A stretch of DNA of 54,113 nucleotides from Pseudoalteromonas luteoviolacea DSM 6061 (GTDB taxonomy: Bacteria > Pseudomonadota > Gammaproteobacteria > Enterobacterales > Alteromonadaceae): assembly GCF_001625655.1 (NCBI RefSeq), contig NZ_AUYB01000002.1:1-54113 (forward strand), given 5' to 3'. Both the position numbers and the translations under genes were made by a program. The notes beneath the pieces are model-generated. The model ran no database searches and had not been told where the DNA came from. It was given only the letters and a program-made list of their open reading frames with translations. Positions 27,739-36,335 of the stretch are shown here, one piece after another (positions within the stretch are counted from its first letter, which is position 1; each line of letters starts with the position of its first letter).

Positions 27739-28608
27739 TCAACCAGAGTGCGTATCCAACCAAGTCAGGGGAATTTGCCATAACTTACTGGCTCTGCGAC
27801 TAAAAAACTTCATGTGGCCAATTTCTTTCAAACCATATTCTTTAGGATCTAAGGTCATTGTTTGACCTTTGATGTTTGGGCTAACAGCCATCATATCTTT
27901 GACGTTTTTGTCATTTGCAATAAAATCATCCACGGCATTCACCCACAGAGCAGGCAAGGTCAACTCTTCAAAATAGTGCTTATCAATGGTCTTGCCAAAT
28001 GCGGTTTTAACATAGCCACCCCCATTGCACCATGTACGCCATTGGTGACCTACAGCTGCAGGAAGTGGCTCCCCCATGCCAAACCACTGTGACTTAGTAT
28101 GCCCAAACAATAAATTGGAAAATGGAATAAACATGTTCATAAAAAAGTGAGACTTAAACTGGTCTCGAATTTTCATATTCAACAACCGACCAGAGGAACT
28201 GGCAAAATTAAACATGGATGTCAGTTCTTTTGCATTGGACGCCAGACCGATTAACTGACCGCCTGCACTGTGTCCTATAAGATGATAGTTTGATTGTGGG
28301 AATTCTTGAGTTAAAGCCCGAATCGCTGCTGGTTGGTCTAGCTGACCCCAGCATTGTAAGCTAGCTGGGTGCTTGCCAATATCTCCCTGTAGGGAGTCGC
28401 CGATCCCTCGGTTGTCATAGGTTAAAACACCATAATCGTGACTCGCTAAAAATTGCGCAAAAGCAGTATAAAACTGACGCTTAATCCCTGTTGCAGGACC
28501 AATTAAAACAGCCCCTTTTACACCATCGTTTGGTTGGTAAACGGTTGCTGCTAATGGGTAATTATCCTCGCAAATAATTGTGATTTCTCGATTGGTTATT
28601 TCTGACAT
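27739..28608 (-). CDS. Alpha/beta hydrolase (COG4757-like)
   Basis: 289 aa cytoplasmic protein. The nucleophile elbow is IGHSAGGQ (S114), the oxyanion region GPATGIKR, and YDNRGIGDS near residue 65; VDDF near 228 and IGHMKFFSR near 265 supply the likely Asp and His. It resembles the predicted alpha/beta hydrolases of COG4757, of unknown substrate. Single gene, divergent from the small membrane protein operon. Confidence 0.85.
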   Translation of the reverse strand: MSEITNREITIICEDNYPLAATVYQPNDGVKGAVLIGPATGIKRQFYTAFAQFLASHDYGVLTYDNRGIGDSLQGDIGKHPASLQCWGQLDQPAAIRALTQEFPQSNYHLIGHSAGGQLIGLASNAKELTSMFNFASSSGRLLNMKIRDQFKSHFFMNMFIPFSNLLFGHTKSQWFGMGEPLPAAVGHQWRTWCNGGGYVKTAFGKTIDKHYFEELTLPALWVNAVDDFIANDKNVKDMMAVSPNIKGQTMTLDPKEYGLKEIGHMKFFSRRASKLWQIPLTWLDTHSG

Positions 28609-28734
28609 AACGGCAAAAAATTATGAGTGCATAACTTTTAGCTTACAAGTGGTAAAACCAGTTAGCAAGCAATGAACCTTAATTTTAGAGTAAAAACTCA
28701 ATTTATAGAACTTCATACCCCTACTTTCATTTAC

Positions 28735-28805
28735 TTTCCATAACGGAAAATTATAACTTGCCAAAGTGGAAAGTTATAAACTAGACTAAATTTCCATCAT
28801 GGAAA
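28735..28805. promoter_or_regulatory. Three copies of TTTCC-N5-GGAAA operator motif
   Basis: Copies at 28735-28749 (TTTCC-ATAAC-GGAAA), 28758-28772 (TTGCC-AAAGT-GGAAA, one mismatch, inside longer arms TTATAACTT/AAGTTATAA at 28751-28779) and 28791-28805 (TTTCC-ATCAT-GGAAA). Centres are 23 and 33 nt apart. They lie between the hydrolase and the membrane-protein/regulator operon, and fit binding by the winged-helix protein encoded at 29296. Confidence 0.65.
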
Positions 28806-28822
28806 GTAAAAGGAAATACCCA

Positions 28823-29293
28823 GTGAAAAACGATTTACCATCTCAGACAGAAGCTGAAGATGCGCTCAACGCGGTGCACAATATTCAACAAAACCTGCTC
28901 ATTGAATATTCACCACCAGTTTGGTTGAGACTGATCATGAGCTTAAGTTATGGGGCGATATTCTTTGGTTATGGTATGACCGAGCACGAAAACAATTGGG
29001 CGCTGGCAATGATAGTTGGCGCAATCATCTTTACCTTATCTACTGCGCTTTATTATTACTTATATAAAATACAAGGGATCAAAATCCGTATCATCCCTCG
29101 CTCTATTAAAGCTGAGAAAATAAATGCGTATGCAGCAATTGGGTTTGCAGCCCTTGGGTTTTTCAGCCGTTTTTTACGCACCGACATAAGCCTTGATTGG
29201 GCGCCACACATTTGCGCCGCAACGGCTTCAATTGTCATGTTTTGGCTGCTTATCATGCTCCCTACAGGAGAAACCGTGGTAGAGGAAAAATAG
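28823..29293 (+). CDS. Small inner-membrane protein, regulator partner
   Basis: 156 aa from the GTG at 28823, which has AAAAGGAAA 6 nt upstream; an in-frame ATG at 28799 would give 8 more residues but lies inside the third operator palindrome and has no ribosome site. Four hydrophobic segments (about 40-57, 65-85, 108-124, 132-150), short cytoplasmic ends. Not a named family I can vouch for. The downstream winged-helix regulator starts 2 bp after its stop, so the two are co-expressed; small membrane protein plus such regulator is a common autoregulated pair. Confidence 0.78.
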   Translation: MKNDLPSQTEAEDALNAVHNIQQNLLIEYSPPVWLRLIMSLSYGAIFFGYGMTEHENNWALAMIVGAIIFTLSTALYYYLYKIQGIKIRIIPRSIKAEKINAYAAIGFAALGFFSRFLRTDISLDWAPHICAATASIVMFWLLIMLPTGETVVEEK

Positions 29294-29295
29294 AG

Positions 29296-29580
29296 ATGCC
29301 AGAGTTAGATCCCATTATTCATGCCCCAAATAGGTTACGCATTTGCGCAATGTTAGCGACCAGTGCTGAATTAGACTTTAGGCTTCTAAAAGCACAACTA
29401 GATGTGAGTGACTCTGTACTTTCGAAACAACTCAAAGCGTTGGAAGACGCCAATTACATTGAAGCGAAAAAGCGCAGCTACAACGGTCGCCCACGTACTT
29501 GGGTGTCATTAACAGACCTTGGTCAATTAGCATTTAATAATCATGTCGCGGCGCTAAAAAGTATTATCAATAATGATTAA
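29296..29580 (+). CDS. Winged-helix transcriptional regulator (ArsR/MarR-like, PF13601 type)
   Basis: 94 aa from the ATG at 29296. One winged helix-turn-helix: HAPNRLRICAMLATSAELDF, VSDSVLSKQLKALEDANYI, KRSYNGRPRTWVSLTDLG. This is the small stand-alone DNA-binding group that usually regulates an adjacent membrane protein. It is 2 bp from the membrane protein gene, and the three operator copies upstream of that gene are its probable sites. No ligand domain. Confidence 0.88.
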   Translation: MPELDPIIHAPNRLRICAMLATSAELDFRLLKAQLDVSDSVLSKQLKALEDANYIEAKKRSYNGRPRTWVSLTDLGQLAFNNHVAALKSIINND

Positions 29581-29602
29581 TCTGTTACTTTAACGACCAA
29601 AT

Positions 29603-29643
29603 TTTGGCGTTATCACGCATTTCTATTCTCGGATAACGCCAAA
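29603..29643. terminator. Hairpin between convergent genes
   Basis: A 12-bp perfect stem TTTGGCGTTATC / GATAACGCCAAA with a 17-nt loop lies between the regulator gene and the convergent exported protein gene. Confidence 0.65.
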
Positions 29644-29655
29644 TCTACACGGACA

Positions 29656-31218
29656 CTAGATATCTAAAATTACCGCTAAGCGCTTTTTAATAAGCGGATT
29701 ATTTTGTTCGCGGTAAAGCGCTTGCAGCCTATCGACATTATTTTCAGACAGTTTGTAATTCGCTTGCTGATATACCCGAGTGAAAGAGTCTATTGTTGTG
29801 ACATGAGGCGATTGCACTAAACTTGCGATTACTTGATCTTGATACTCTGTTTTATGCGCCAAAGATTTGATCGTGTTATCGCGAACCTGAGTGTCACTAT
29901 GATGTAAGTAATTAGGCAGCTTTTCGACCAATTCAGGGTTTTTACTATTGGCTATAGCCAGTATTGCCGTAGGCAATTGAGTTGGATCCGAGAGTTTAGT
30001 ATTTAAAAACCCAGCAACCTGCTGAGACTGCATGGGTGAAAAGCGGTTCATAGTGCCGATGCTCAGCATTGCCATGTTCGACAGCGCACTATTCTCAGCG
30101 TTATCAGCCACCGTTTGTAAGCTCGAAAACGCAATATTTGTGGCATTTTCAAACCGCCCGAGGGCCATCACTATTTTTTGTCGTACTTGCTGACCCAGTT
30201 CTTCATCGCTGATCAGATCAGACAGCATTTGCTCTGCTTGCGGGGTTTGCGCTTTTTGTAACGCATAAATCAATGCCGAGTTGAGTCTTACATGATTCAT
30301 CAATAACGACTTAATCTCATTTGGGTCCTGATTGGCCAGCAGGTATTTACCCAACTGTGCAGCAAGATCCGCATCCAAAGACGATTTGAGCTCAGTTAAA
30401 TGAGAAAGCAAATTTTCGTCTGTGATGTCATAGACTTGTTTGGCCTTTAATTGAGCTGTGGACACTGTCCCATTTTGGTTACTGTTCCAGCCAACATAGT
30501 CAAAGCTTGTAAAGTCGATGGGTCTCACAAATACCGACTGTACGACATCATAATGTTGCTCACCTTGCTGCCAAACCTGTTGATTATGATAGTTAAGCTC
30601 GCGAATACCGACCAAAATGGAGCCGTTGTCACTAAGCGTTAGCTGCCACTGTTCTTCTTCGCGTTCAGGGTTGGATGCTGTGTTTATTCTCGTGCGACTT
30701 ACCGCGTTATCTTTTTGGGTATAGCGATAAGTTTTCATCCCTTGCGCGTCTTCAAATGTCAAAGCAGCGCTAAGCGAGTAACTCATCAAATCCAGTACCT
30801 TAGGTAGCACAGATAACGTGTGTTGTTCACCTAACCCGAGTAAGTTCAACTTGGTAAACTGACCATCCTTGTAGGTCATATAAAATGGCAACTGGGTAGG
30901 CATTTCTTGAGCTTTGTTGTCTGACGTGAACTGTATATTCGTGAGCATCGCCACCAAATCTGATGCCCCCTCAGTCTTTGGCTTGAAATACATCTGCCAG
31001 CTGAGATCTGAGTATGTAATTGGAGTACCTTTCTCACTTAAAACCGCTGAATGGATCTCAACCTGATACCCATATTCCTGGTTATCCTTATGCATCGGTT
31101 GCATTGATTCAGAGGCTGTATATGTCACTTGCACTGAGGGTTTGCTATCTGAGTCCTTTAATACCAAAAATGCGCTAACAGCAATGACAAATATCGCAAT
31201 AATCGTTATTTTTTTCAT
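29656..31218 (-). CDS. Exported protein, beta-rich N half and HEAT-like helical C half
   Basis: 520 aa, no family I can name with confidence. Signal-anchor at residues 4-20. Residues 30-250 look beta-rich and hydrophobic-alternating (VQVTYTASES, YGYQVEIHSAVLS). From about 265 to the end the protein is a run of alpha-helical HEAT-like units (VRQKIVMALGRF, SALSNMAMLSIG, LPTAILAIANSKNPELV, VRDNTIKSLAHK). Beta-barrel plus superhelix recalls the vitellogenin/lipid-transfer N-terminal architecture, but this is a shape argument only. Followed on the minus strand from the exported protein gene 43 bp upstream, probably one operon. Confidence 0.72.
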   Translation of the reverse strand: MKKITIIAIFVIAVSAFLVLKDSDSKPSVQVTYTASESMQPMHKDNQEYGYQVEIHSAVLSEKGTPITYSDLSWQMYFKPKTEGASDLVAMLTNIQFTSDNKAQEMPTQLPFYMTYKDGQFTKLNLLGLGEQHTLSVLPKVLDLMSYSLSAALTFEDAQGMKTYRYTQKDNAVSRTRINTASNPEREEEQWQLTLSDNGSILVGIRELNYHNQQVWQQGEQHYDVVQSVFVRPIDFTSFDYVGWNSNQNGTVSTAQLKAKQVYDITDENLLSHLTELKSSLDADLAAQLGKYLLANQDPNEIKSLLMNHVRLNSALIYALQKAQTPQAEQMLSDLISDEELGQQVRQKIVMALGRFENATNIAFSSLQTVADNAENSALSNMAMLSIGTMNRFSPMQSQQVAGFLNTKLSDPTQLPTAILAIANSKNPELVEKLPNYLHHSDTQVRDNTIKSLAHKTEYQDQVIASLVQSPHVTTIDSFTRVYQQANYKLSENNVDRLQALYREQNNPLIKKRLAVILDI

Positions 31219-31261
31219 GTTCTTATCTCAAAGTGGTGGCCGAGGCCACCACAGTCAAGTA

Positions 31262-32233
31262 TTAAAGCGCTTCCCAAACTGGGCTTGCGTATTCATATAA
31301 CACCGTTTCACGCGTATAAAGTGGGTCCCACTTCATGACGTCAACGTTAAACTGCAACAAGCCCCAAAGCTTTTTACAATAGGCTTGGATTTTTCCATCT
31401 CCACCTGTTAGCTTAGTGCTCACTTTGAGCTCTAAGAAGCCTTGTTCAATAACTTGCTCATCTTGAACTACACGACGAATACCAGCTTCAACGTAGCCTT
31501 TACCTTTTACTTTCAATAGGTTTAGCTTTCCTTTTACGCCTGCTTCAGAAATACCGTGGCCAAAGCTACCATACGCTGAGCTTGATACTAAGCCACTCAC
31601 ATACGGCTCAACAGCTGCGTATAAATAGTCTGGGCGTCTTACACCGTCAACTTCAAATGGCTCTTCATTGCCATGTCCACCAACAACACCGCCTACGGTA
31701 AACTCAGCGCCAGCTTCAATACCCGCACCAAACTTTACACCCACTTTTAGCAAACCAAGCGGATCGAGTGGTAGCTCAACTTTTGGCTTAATTACTTCAG
31801 GGATTAAATCAAAGTAATATTCCACAGGGTAAGTGATAGATGCATTCAAAAGATCATCACAATTCGGTTTGAAGCTCGCTACCGTGTCGTCACCAACGGT
31901 AAAGTTAAAGCTCATGCCCTGAGTACAATCTAACTTGCTGGGGTTAAAAGCAAATTCCAATTCACCAATCGACATTTTGAAATTGCGATTGTGTAGTTTC
32001 AGCCAATTTCCAGCTTGATAAAAGCCCTGAGTTGCACCGTTTGCGACTTGATCAACATACATCCACCCCTGTTGATCACGGTACTGATGAGACTGCCCAA
32101 TAACGTCATTTTTTTGAATTGAACGCACATTGCGCTCAACATAACCTGGATCTTTATATAGATATGCATCAGCGGCTGGTGACAATGTGATCGCAGAGAT
32201 GACGCCAAGTATTGCAGCGTAATTAAATTTCAT
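31262..32233 (-). CDS. Secreted protein of unknown function, partner of the HEAT-like protein
   Basis: 323 aa from the ATG at 32233 (MKFNYAAILGVISAI), chosen because GAGG sits 6 nt upstream; an in-frame ATG at 32245 overlaps that ribosome site. Signal peptide to about residue 22 (PAADA). The mature part is beta-rich, with a Gly-rich centre (KFGAGIEAGAEFTVGGVVGG) and three or four cysteines; no membrane helix. Not recognised. Upstream of and close to the 520-aa exported protein, suggesting a two-component periplasmic or surface system. Confidence 0.72.
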   Translation of the reverse strand: MKFNYAAILGVISAITLSPAADAYLYKDPGYVERNVRSIQKNDVIGQSHQYRDQQGWMYVDQVANGATQGFYQAGNWLKLHNRNFKMSIGELEFAFNPSKLDCTQGMSFNFTVGDDTVASFKPNCDDLLNASITYPVEYYFDLIPEVIKPKVELPLDPLGLLKVGVKFGAGIEAGAEFTVGGVVGGHGNEEPFEVDGVRRPDYLYAAVEPYVSGLVSSSAYGSFGHGISEAGVKGKLNLLKVKGKGYVEAGIRRVVQDEQVIEQGFLELKVSTKLTGGDGKIQAYCKKLWGLLQFNVDVMKWDPLYTRETVLYEYASPVWEAL

Positions 32234-32426
32234 GGTTTTCCTCATGTTTTTGAGTTATTAAATTTATGAATGTTGCGCAAAACTTGTAAATTAACACTCA
32301 TTTTTTACATTTTGCTTTCATTTTTACCTTTATTGGTTAATTCATTAACGCTGACTCAATGCGTATCTCAGATTTCTAGATTAAAAGTTAGCATTAAAAG
32401 ACCATTAATTTCATTGAATTATCAAT

Positions 32427-32807
32427 TAGATCATAGAGTTAGGCTGGAATATTTCGTCGCAATTGAGATACTCACGTTTGCAACTTATATCATTGTGAAA
32501 TTTTCAATTAATTTTGATGTAAAACTGGTATGTGACCGCAACAAAACACGTCCGCTTCATACCATGCGCATTGCATTAATACAGTCTAATTAAAATGATA
32601 TCTGCACTTGAAATGCAAACAGGTACTCGTTTGTTCCATCGCAGCACACGACAGTTTTCTCTTACCGTGGATGGTCAGGCCTTATTTCAGAAAATTTCGC
32701 CGCTTTTGTCAGAAATTGACAACCGCATCGAAACTATCTCGCAGCAAAATCGACAGGCCAAAGGCAAGCTAAACTCTAATTCAATTCACAGCTCCAACAG
32801 AGGATAG
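32427..32807 (+). pseudogene. LysR-family regulator remnant
   Basis: Two pieces of a LysR N terminus in different frames. At 32427 the reading LDHRVRLEYFVAIE matches a LysR start; the HTH core that should follow is replaced by about 120 nt of unrelated AT-rich sequence; at 32598 the frame resumes as ISALEMQTGTRLFHRSTR through LLSEIDNRIETI and stops at 32807 before the effector domain. So about 70 percent of the gene is gone. It may once have controlled a neighbour such as the TonB-dependent receptor. Confidence 0.7.
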
Positions 32808-32988
32808 GCCCCAATAAAAAACATCGGAGGCCTATCACACTAAGTTGTAAAAACAGACTATCAGTCAGCAATTTATAAAATTAATAATTAATTCGTCGAC
32901 GCTGACTGTTACTTAACTTAAATGATTGCGCAGTATCTGCTTTATCAATACCATATTGATACTTTATAACATAACAAATGGTATTCTA

Positions 32989-35091
32989 GTGTCTAAGCAG
33001 TATCTAGCTCTTATTATCTCTTCTCTCCTTGTCCCTAATTTTGTATTTGCCAACGAGCAAGATAAAGAAATTGAAACTATTCAGGTCGTTGAAAAACGAC
33101 TTCCTTATCGCGGAAATGTCTCTATAAACGATTTGCCGCAATCTGTCTCTGTCGTTTCTAGCGATTTACTCAACGATATTGGCGTGAAAGACTTTCAAAA
33201 CGCGGTGGGCTTGGTTAGCGCAATTTCACGACAAAATAATTTTGGCGGCCTTTGGGAAAGCTTTGCAATTCGGGGGTTTGCTGGTGATGAAAACCTACCT
33301 TCAGCCTATTTAATTAACGGGTTCAGTGCCGGTAGAGGCTATAGCGGCTTGCGCGATACCTCTAATATTCAATCTATTGAAGTTTTGAAGGGCCCGGGGT
33401 CTGCACTTTATGGTCGCAGTGAACCTGGAGGCACCGTTAATATCATCACTAAAAAGCCTCAATTTGAACAAAGTGGTTATATCGCACTAACTGCGGGTGA
33501 ATTTGCCCAGCGTCGAGTCGAAGCAGATTACACCAATGGACTCACTGACTCTGTGGCATTTCGTATTAATGGCGCCTATGAAAAAGCCAATAGTTACAGA
33601 GACACCATCAGCTCTGAAAAACTCGCACTAACGCCCTCATTCACTTTTAAAGTCTCTGACTCGACACAGGTTAACTATGAGCTTGAACATGTCGATCAGG
33701 AGATCCCATTTGACCGTGGTATTCCGGTTTTACCGGGGCTTGAATTACCCATTGAGCGTTTTTTAGGCGAGCCCAGTGATGGTCCAATTAAAGTCGAAGC
33801 GACAGGTCATCAGTTTGAAGTCTCACATCAATTGAATAACACTTGGATGTTCAATGCGGGTTTGGGCTATCGTACATCTTCACTAACCGGACTCTCATCA
33901 GACACTGAGCTTTCGCCCGGACGCCAGCTTTTGTACATAGATGGAAAAACGCTGAATCGACAACGTCGTTATCGTGATTATGATGCGACAGATTTATCGG
34001 CACGACTTGAAATAAGTGGCGATTTCCAACTGTTTGAACTCAACCATAACCTGCTTATTGGTGCCGATATTTATGACTATGAACTGGATTTTGAACAACA
34101 GCGTTACCGTGTAGCTTGGGGTAAGGGTGATCCAACCTACAGTATCAATATTTTCAACCCTGTTTATGGACAAGCAAAGCCTGCAATGAGTCCAACCATT
34201 CACAACCTCGAAGCGCAACAAGCGTGGGGGATATATCTGCAAGATCAAATTGATGTCACGGACGCATTACAAATACTTGTTGGCGCGCGCTTTGATAAAT
34301 TTGAACAAACGGTCACAAATCAACTTAAACAAACGGCCAGCGAACAGTCACAAACAGAGTTTAATCCTCGTGCTGGCGTTGTGTACCGCGTCAATAAGCA
34401 GCTGAATTGGTACTCAAGCTATTCAGAAGGGTTTAGACCTAACGCGGGGGCTGATTTTGAAGGTAATACGTTCGAACCGGAAAAGAGTAAATCGCTAGAA
34501 ACCGGTATAAAGTTCATAACAGCCAACGATATCGTGCGTTTAAATGCTGCACTTTTCCAAGCTGAAAAGTCAAACATTCTAACGGTCGACCCTGTCAACG
34601 AAGGCTTCTCTGCGGCGCTTGGTAAAGCACAAAGTAAGGGAGTCGAACTCGACTTAGCTTGGGATATAAGTAATCAGACCGAGTTGTCTGTCAGCTACGC
34701 ATATACCAAAGCCGAAACAGCCAACGATATGGTAAACCTTGATTGGGGTGTGCAGTTACCCGCGGGCAGTCAATTGATTAATATTCCTGAACACAGTGCG
34801 AATGTCATATTGCGCCACAACCGTGCGCTGGCTGGTTACCCTGTCGACTTTGGTGCTCACGTTCAATATGTCGGCACGCGGTTAGGTGAAACCATCAACC
34901 CAGACTATACCCTACCAGCTTACACACTGGTAAATCTGTTTTTCAACGTTGAGCTGACGCAGGACCTTGGCCTGCAATTGAAGCTAGATAACGCGTTTGA
35001 CGAGCGCTACTACGCAAACTCCTATTCTCATATGTGGACGATGCCGGGTCAGCCATCGAAGTATAGTGCAACGCTAAAATATCAATTCTAA
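32989..35091 (+). CDS. TonB-dependent siderophore-type receptor
   Basis: About 700 aa from the GTG at 32989, which gives a clean signal peptide (SKQYLALIISSLLVPNFVFA); an earlier in-frame TTG at 32926 adds 21 residues before it. TonB box-like ETIQVVEK, plug domain with DLPQSVSVVSSDLL, WESFAIRGF and VLKGPGSALYGRSEPGG, then a 22-strand barrel ending in aromatic F (KYSATLKYQF). Plug features match ferrichrome/ferrioxamine-type receptors (FhuA, FoxA). It likely imports a ferric siderophore. A membrane protein gene follows after a short hairpin. Confidence 0.93.
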   Translation: MSKQYLALIISSLLVPNFVFANEQDKEIETIQVVEKRLPYRGNVSINDLPQSVSVVSSDLLNDIGVKDFQNAVGLVSAISRQNNFGGLWESFAIRGFAGDENLPSAYLINGFSAGRGYSGLRDTSNIQSIEVLKGPGSALYGRSEPGGTVNIITKKPQFEQSGYIALTAGEFAQRRVEADYTNGLTDSVAFRINGAYEKANSYRDTISSEKLALTPSFTFKVSDSTQVNYELEHVDQEIPFDRGIPVLPGLELPIERFLGEPSDGPIKVEATGHQFEVSHQLNNTWMFNAGLGYRTSSLTGLSSDTELSPGRQLLYIDGKTLNRQRRYRDYDATDLSARLEISGDFQLFELNHNLLIGADIYDYELDFEQQRYRVAWGKGDPTYSINIFNPVYGQAKPAMSPTIHNLEAQQAWGIYLQDQIDVTDALQILVGARFDKFEQTVTNQLKQTASEQSQTEFNPRAGVVYRVNKQLNWYSSYSEGFRPNAGADFEGNTFEPEKSKSLETGIKFITANDIVRLNAALFQAEKSNILTVDPVNEGFSAALGKAQSKGVELDLAWDISNQTELSVSYAYTKAETANDMVNLDWGVQLPAGSQLINIPEHSANVILRHNRALAGYPVDFGAHVQYVGTRLGETINPDYTLPAYTLVNLFFNVELTQDLGLQLKLDNAFDERYYANSYSHMWTMPGQPSKYSATLKYQF

Positions 35092-35102
35092 TCAATAGGA
35101 AC

Positions 35103-35118
35103 GGCCTGCTTGCAGGCC
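35103..35118 (+). terminator. Short GC-rich hairpin between receptor and downstream gene
   Basis: GGCCTGC / GCAGGCC with a 2-nt loop, followed by CTTTAAA, 11 bp past the receptor stop and 9 bp before the next start. It could attenuate rather than end transcription. Confidence 0.5.
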
Positions 35119-35127
35119 CTTTAAACT

Positions 35128-36291
35128 ATGAATGAGACAACTATAAAAAAACGCATCGACTCCATCGATATGCTTCGGGGGTTGGTCATTTTAATCATGC
35201 TCGTCGACCATGCGCGCGAAAAGTTCTATTTACACAAAAACGTCGCTGATCCGATGAATATTGATAGTACCGATCCCGATCTATTTTTCACACGGTTACT
35301 CGCGCATTTTTGTGCACCCATTTTTGTCTTTTTAACCGGCTTGTCTGCGTGGTTATATGCCCATCCGGCCAATAAAGCACCACGCAGTGCACAGAGCTTT
35401 TTACTTAAACGCGGCTTATTTTTGATTTTAATTGAAATCACGCTCGTTAATTTTTCGTGGTTTGCAGCCTATACCACCCTCTACTTACAGGTAATTTGGG
35501 CCATTGGTGTGAGCATGATTGCATTAGCCGCGCTCCTATACTTGCCCCGTCTTTGGATAGCAGTCATCGGATTAGCCATTGTACTTGGCCACAACGCGCT
35601 TGGTTTTATTGAGTTTGCGCCTCATGAAACGGGTTACACACTGTGGACTATCCTGCATGACAGAGCATTTTTAGTCAGCGAAGGGGCATTAAAGATCAGG
35701 GCATCATACCCTGTGCTGCCTTGGATAGGTGTGATTGCCGTGGGCTATGCAGCAGGACCGCTATTCAGCCAAACAGTAGATGAATTAACACGACGTAAAA
35801 CCTTAATAATGGGTGGTACAGCGTGCCTTATTGCTTTGGTACTACTTAGAGCGTTTAACATTTATGGCGAGTCACAGCCTTGGCAAATGTATGATGAGTC
35901 TATTCGCAGTGTGATGTCATTTTTGAACTTTACCAAATACCCACCATCGCTGATGTTTTTGCTCTTTACTCTTGGCATAGGCGCATTTGTATTAGCCTAT
36001 TTAGAAACTGCAAAAAGTAAGCTGTGCGCGATGCTAAAAACCTTTGGTTCAGTACCGATGTTCTTCTACATTTTGCATTTATACGTGCTGCTCATTACCT
36101 ACTTTATACTGTCAAAAGTCATTGGCACAACCACTGTCATTGGCCCTAACGACTACCCTTACTTGGGGTTCCCTAATGTTTGGTTAGTTTGGCTTGCAGC
36201 CATTGTGCTTGCAGCGCTACTCTATTGGCCATGTAAAAAGTTTTCTCAGTTTAAACATTCAAGTCAGTCTACTTGGGTCAAGTACTTTTAA
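35128..36291 (+). CDS. DUF1624-type multispanning membrane protein (heparan-alpha-glucosaminide acetyltransferase-like)
   Basis: 387 aa with about ten membrane segments. The start RIDSIDMLRGLVILIMLVDH with an Arg-Gly and His in the first helix, and the PIFVFLTGLSAWLY block, are typical of DUF1624/YeiB-like acyltransferase-related proteins. The group probably transfers acyl groups across or within the inner membrane; the substrate is unknown. It lies 36 bp downstream of the TonB-dependent receptor and may be co-transcribed, as similar pairs occur in marine gammaproteobacteria. Confidence 0.82.
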   Translation: MNETTIKKRIDSIDMLRGLVILIMLVDHAREKFYLHKNVADPMNIDSTDPDLFFTRLLAHFCAPIFVFLTGLSAWLYAHPANKAPRSAQSFLLKRGLFLILIEITLVNFSWFAAYTTLYLQVIWAIGVSMIALAALLYLPRLWIAVIGLAIVLGHNALGFIEFAPHETGYTLWTILHDRAFLVSEGALKIRASYPVLPWIGVIAVGYAAGPLFSQTVDELTRRKTLIMGGTACLIALVLLRAFNIYGESQPWQMYDESIRSVMSFLNFTKYPPSLMFLLFTLGIGAFVLAYLETAKSKLCAMLKTFGSVPMFFYILHLYVLLITYFILSKVIGTTTVIGPNDYPYLGFPNVWLVWLAAIVLAALLYWPCKKFSQFKHSSQSTWVKYF

Positions 36292-36304
36292 TCACCACTA
36301 ATCA

Positions 36305-36326
36305 GCCACCATCCCTTGATGGTGGC
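36305..36326. terminator. Terminator between convergent genes
   Basis: GCCACCATC / GATGGTGGC, 9-bp stem with 4-nt loop, followed by ATTTTCC on the plus strand, 13 bp after the DUF1624 stop. Confidence 0.8.
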
Positions 36327-36335
36327 ATTTTCCAT

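Noticed and set aside
32270..32593. Plus-strand 107-aa frame before the TonB-dependent receptor
   Set aside because: TTG start without ribosome site and AT-driven composition; only its middle part (LysR-like LEYFVAIE) is meaningful, and that is listed as the LysR remnant.
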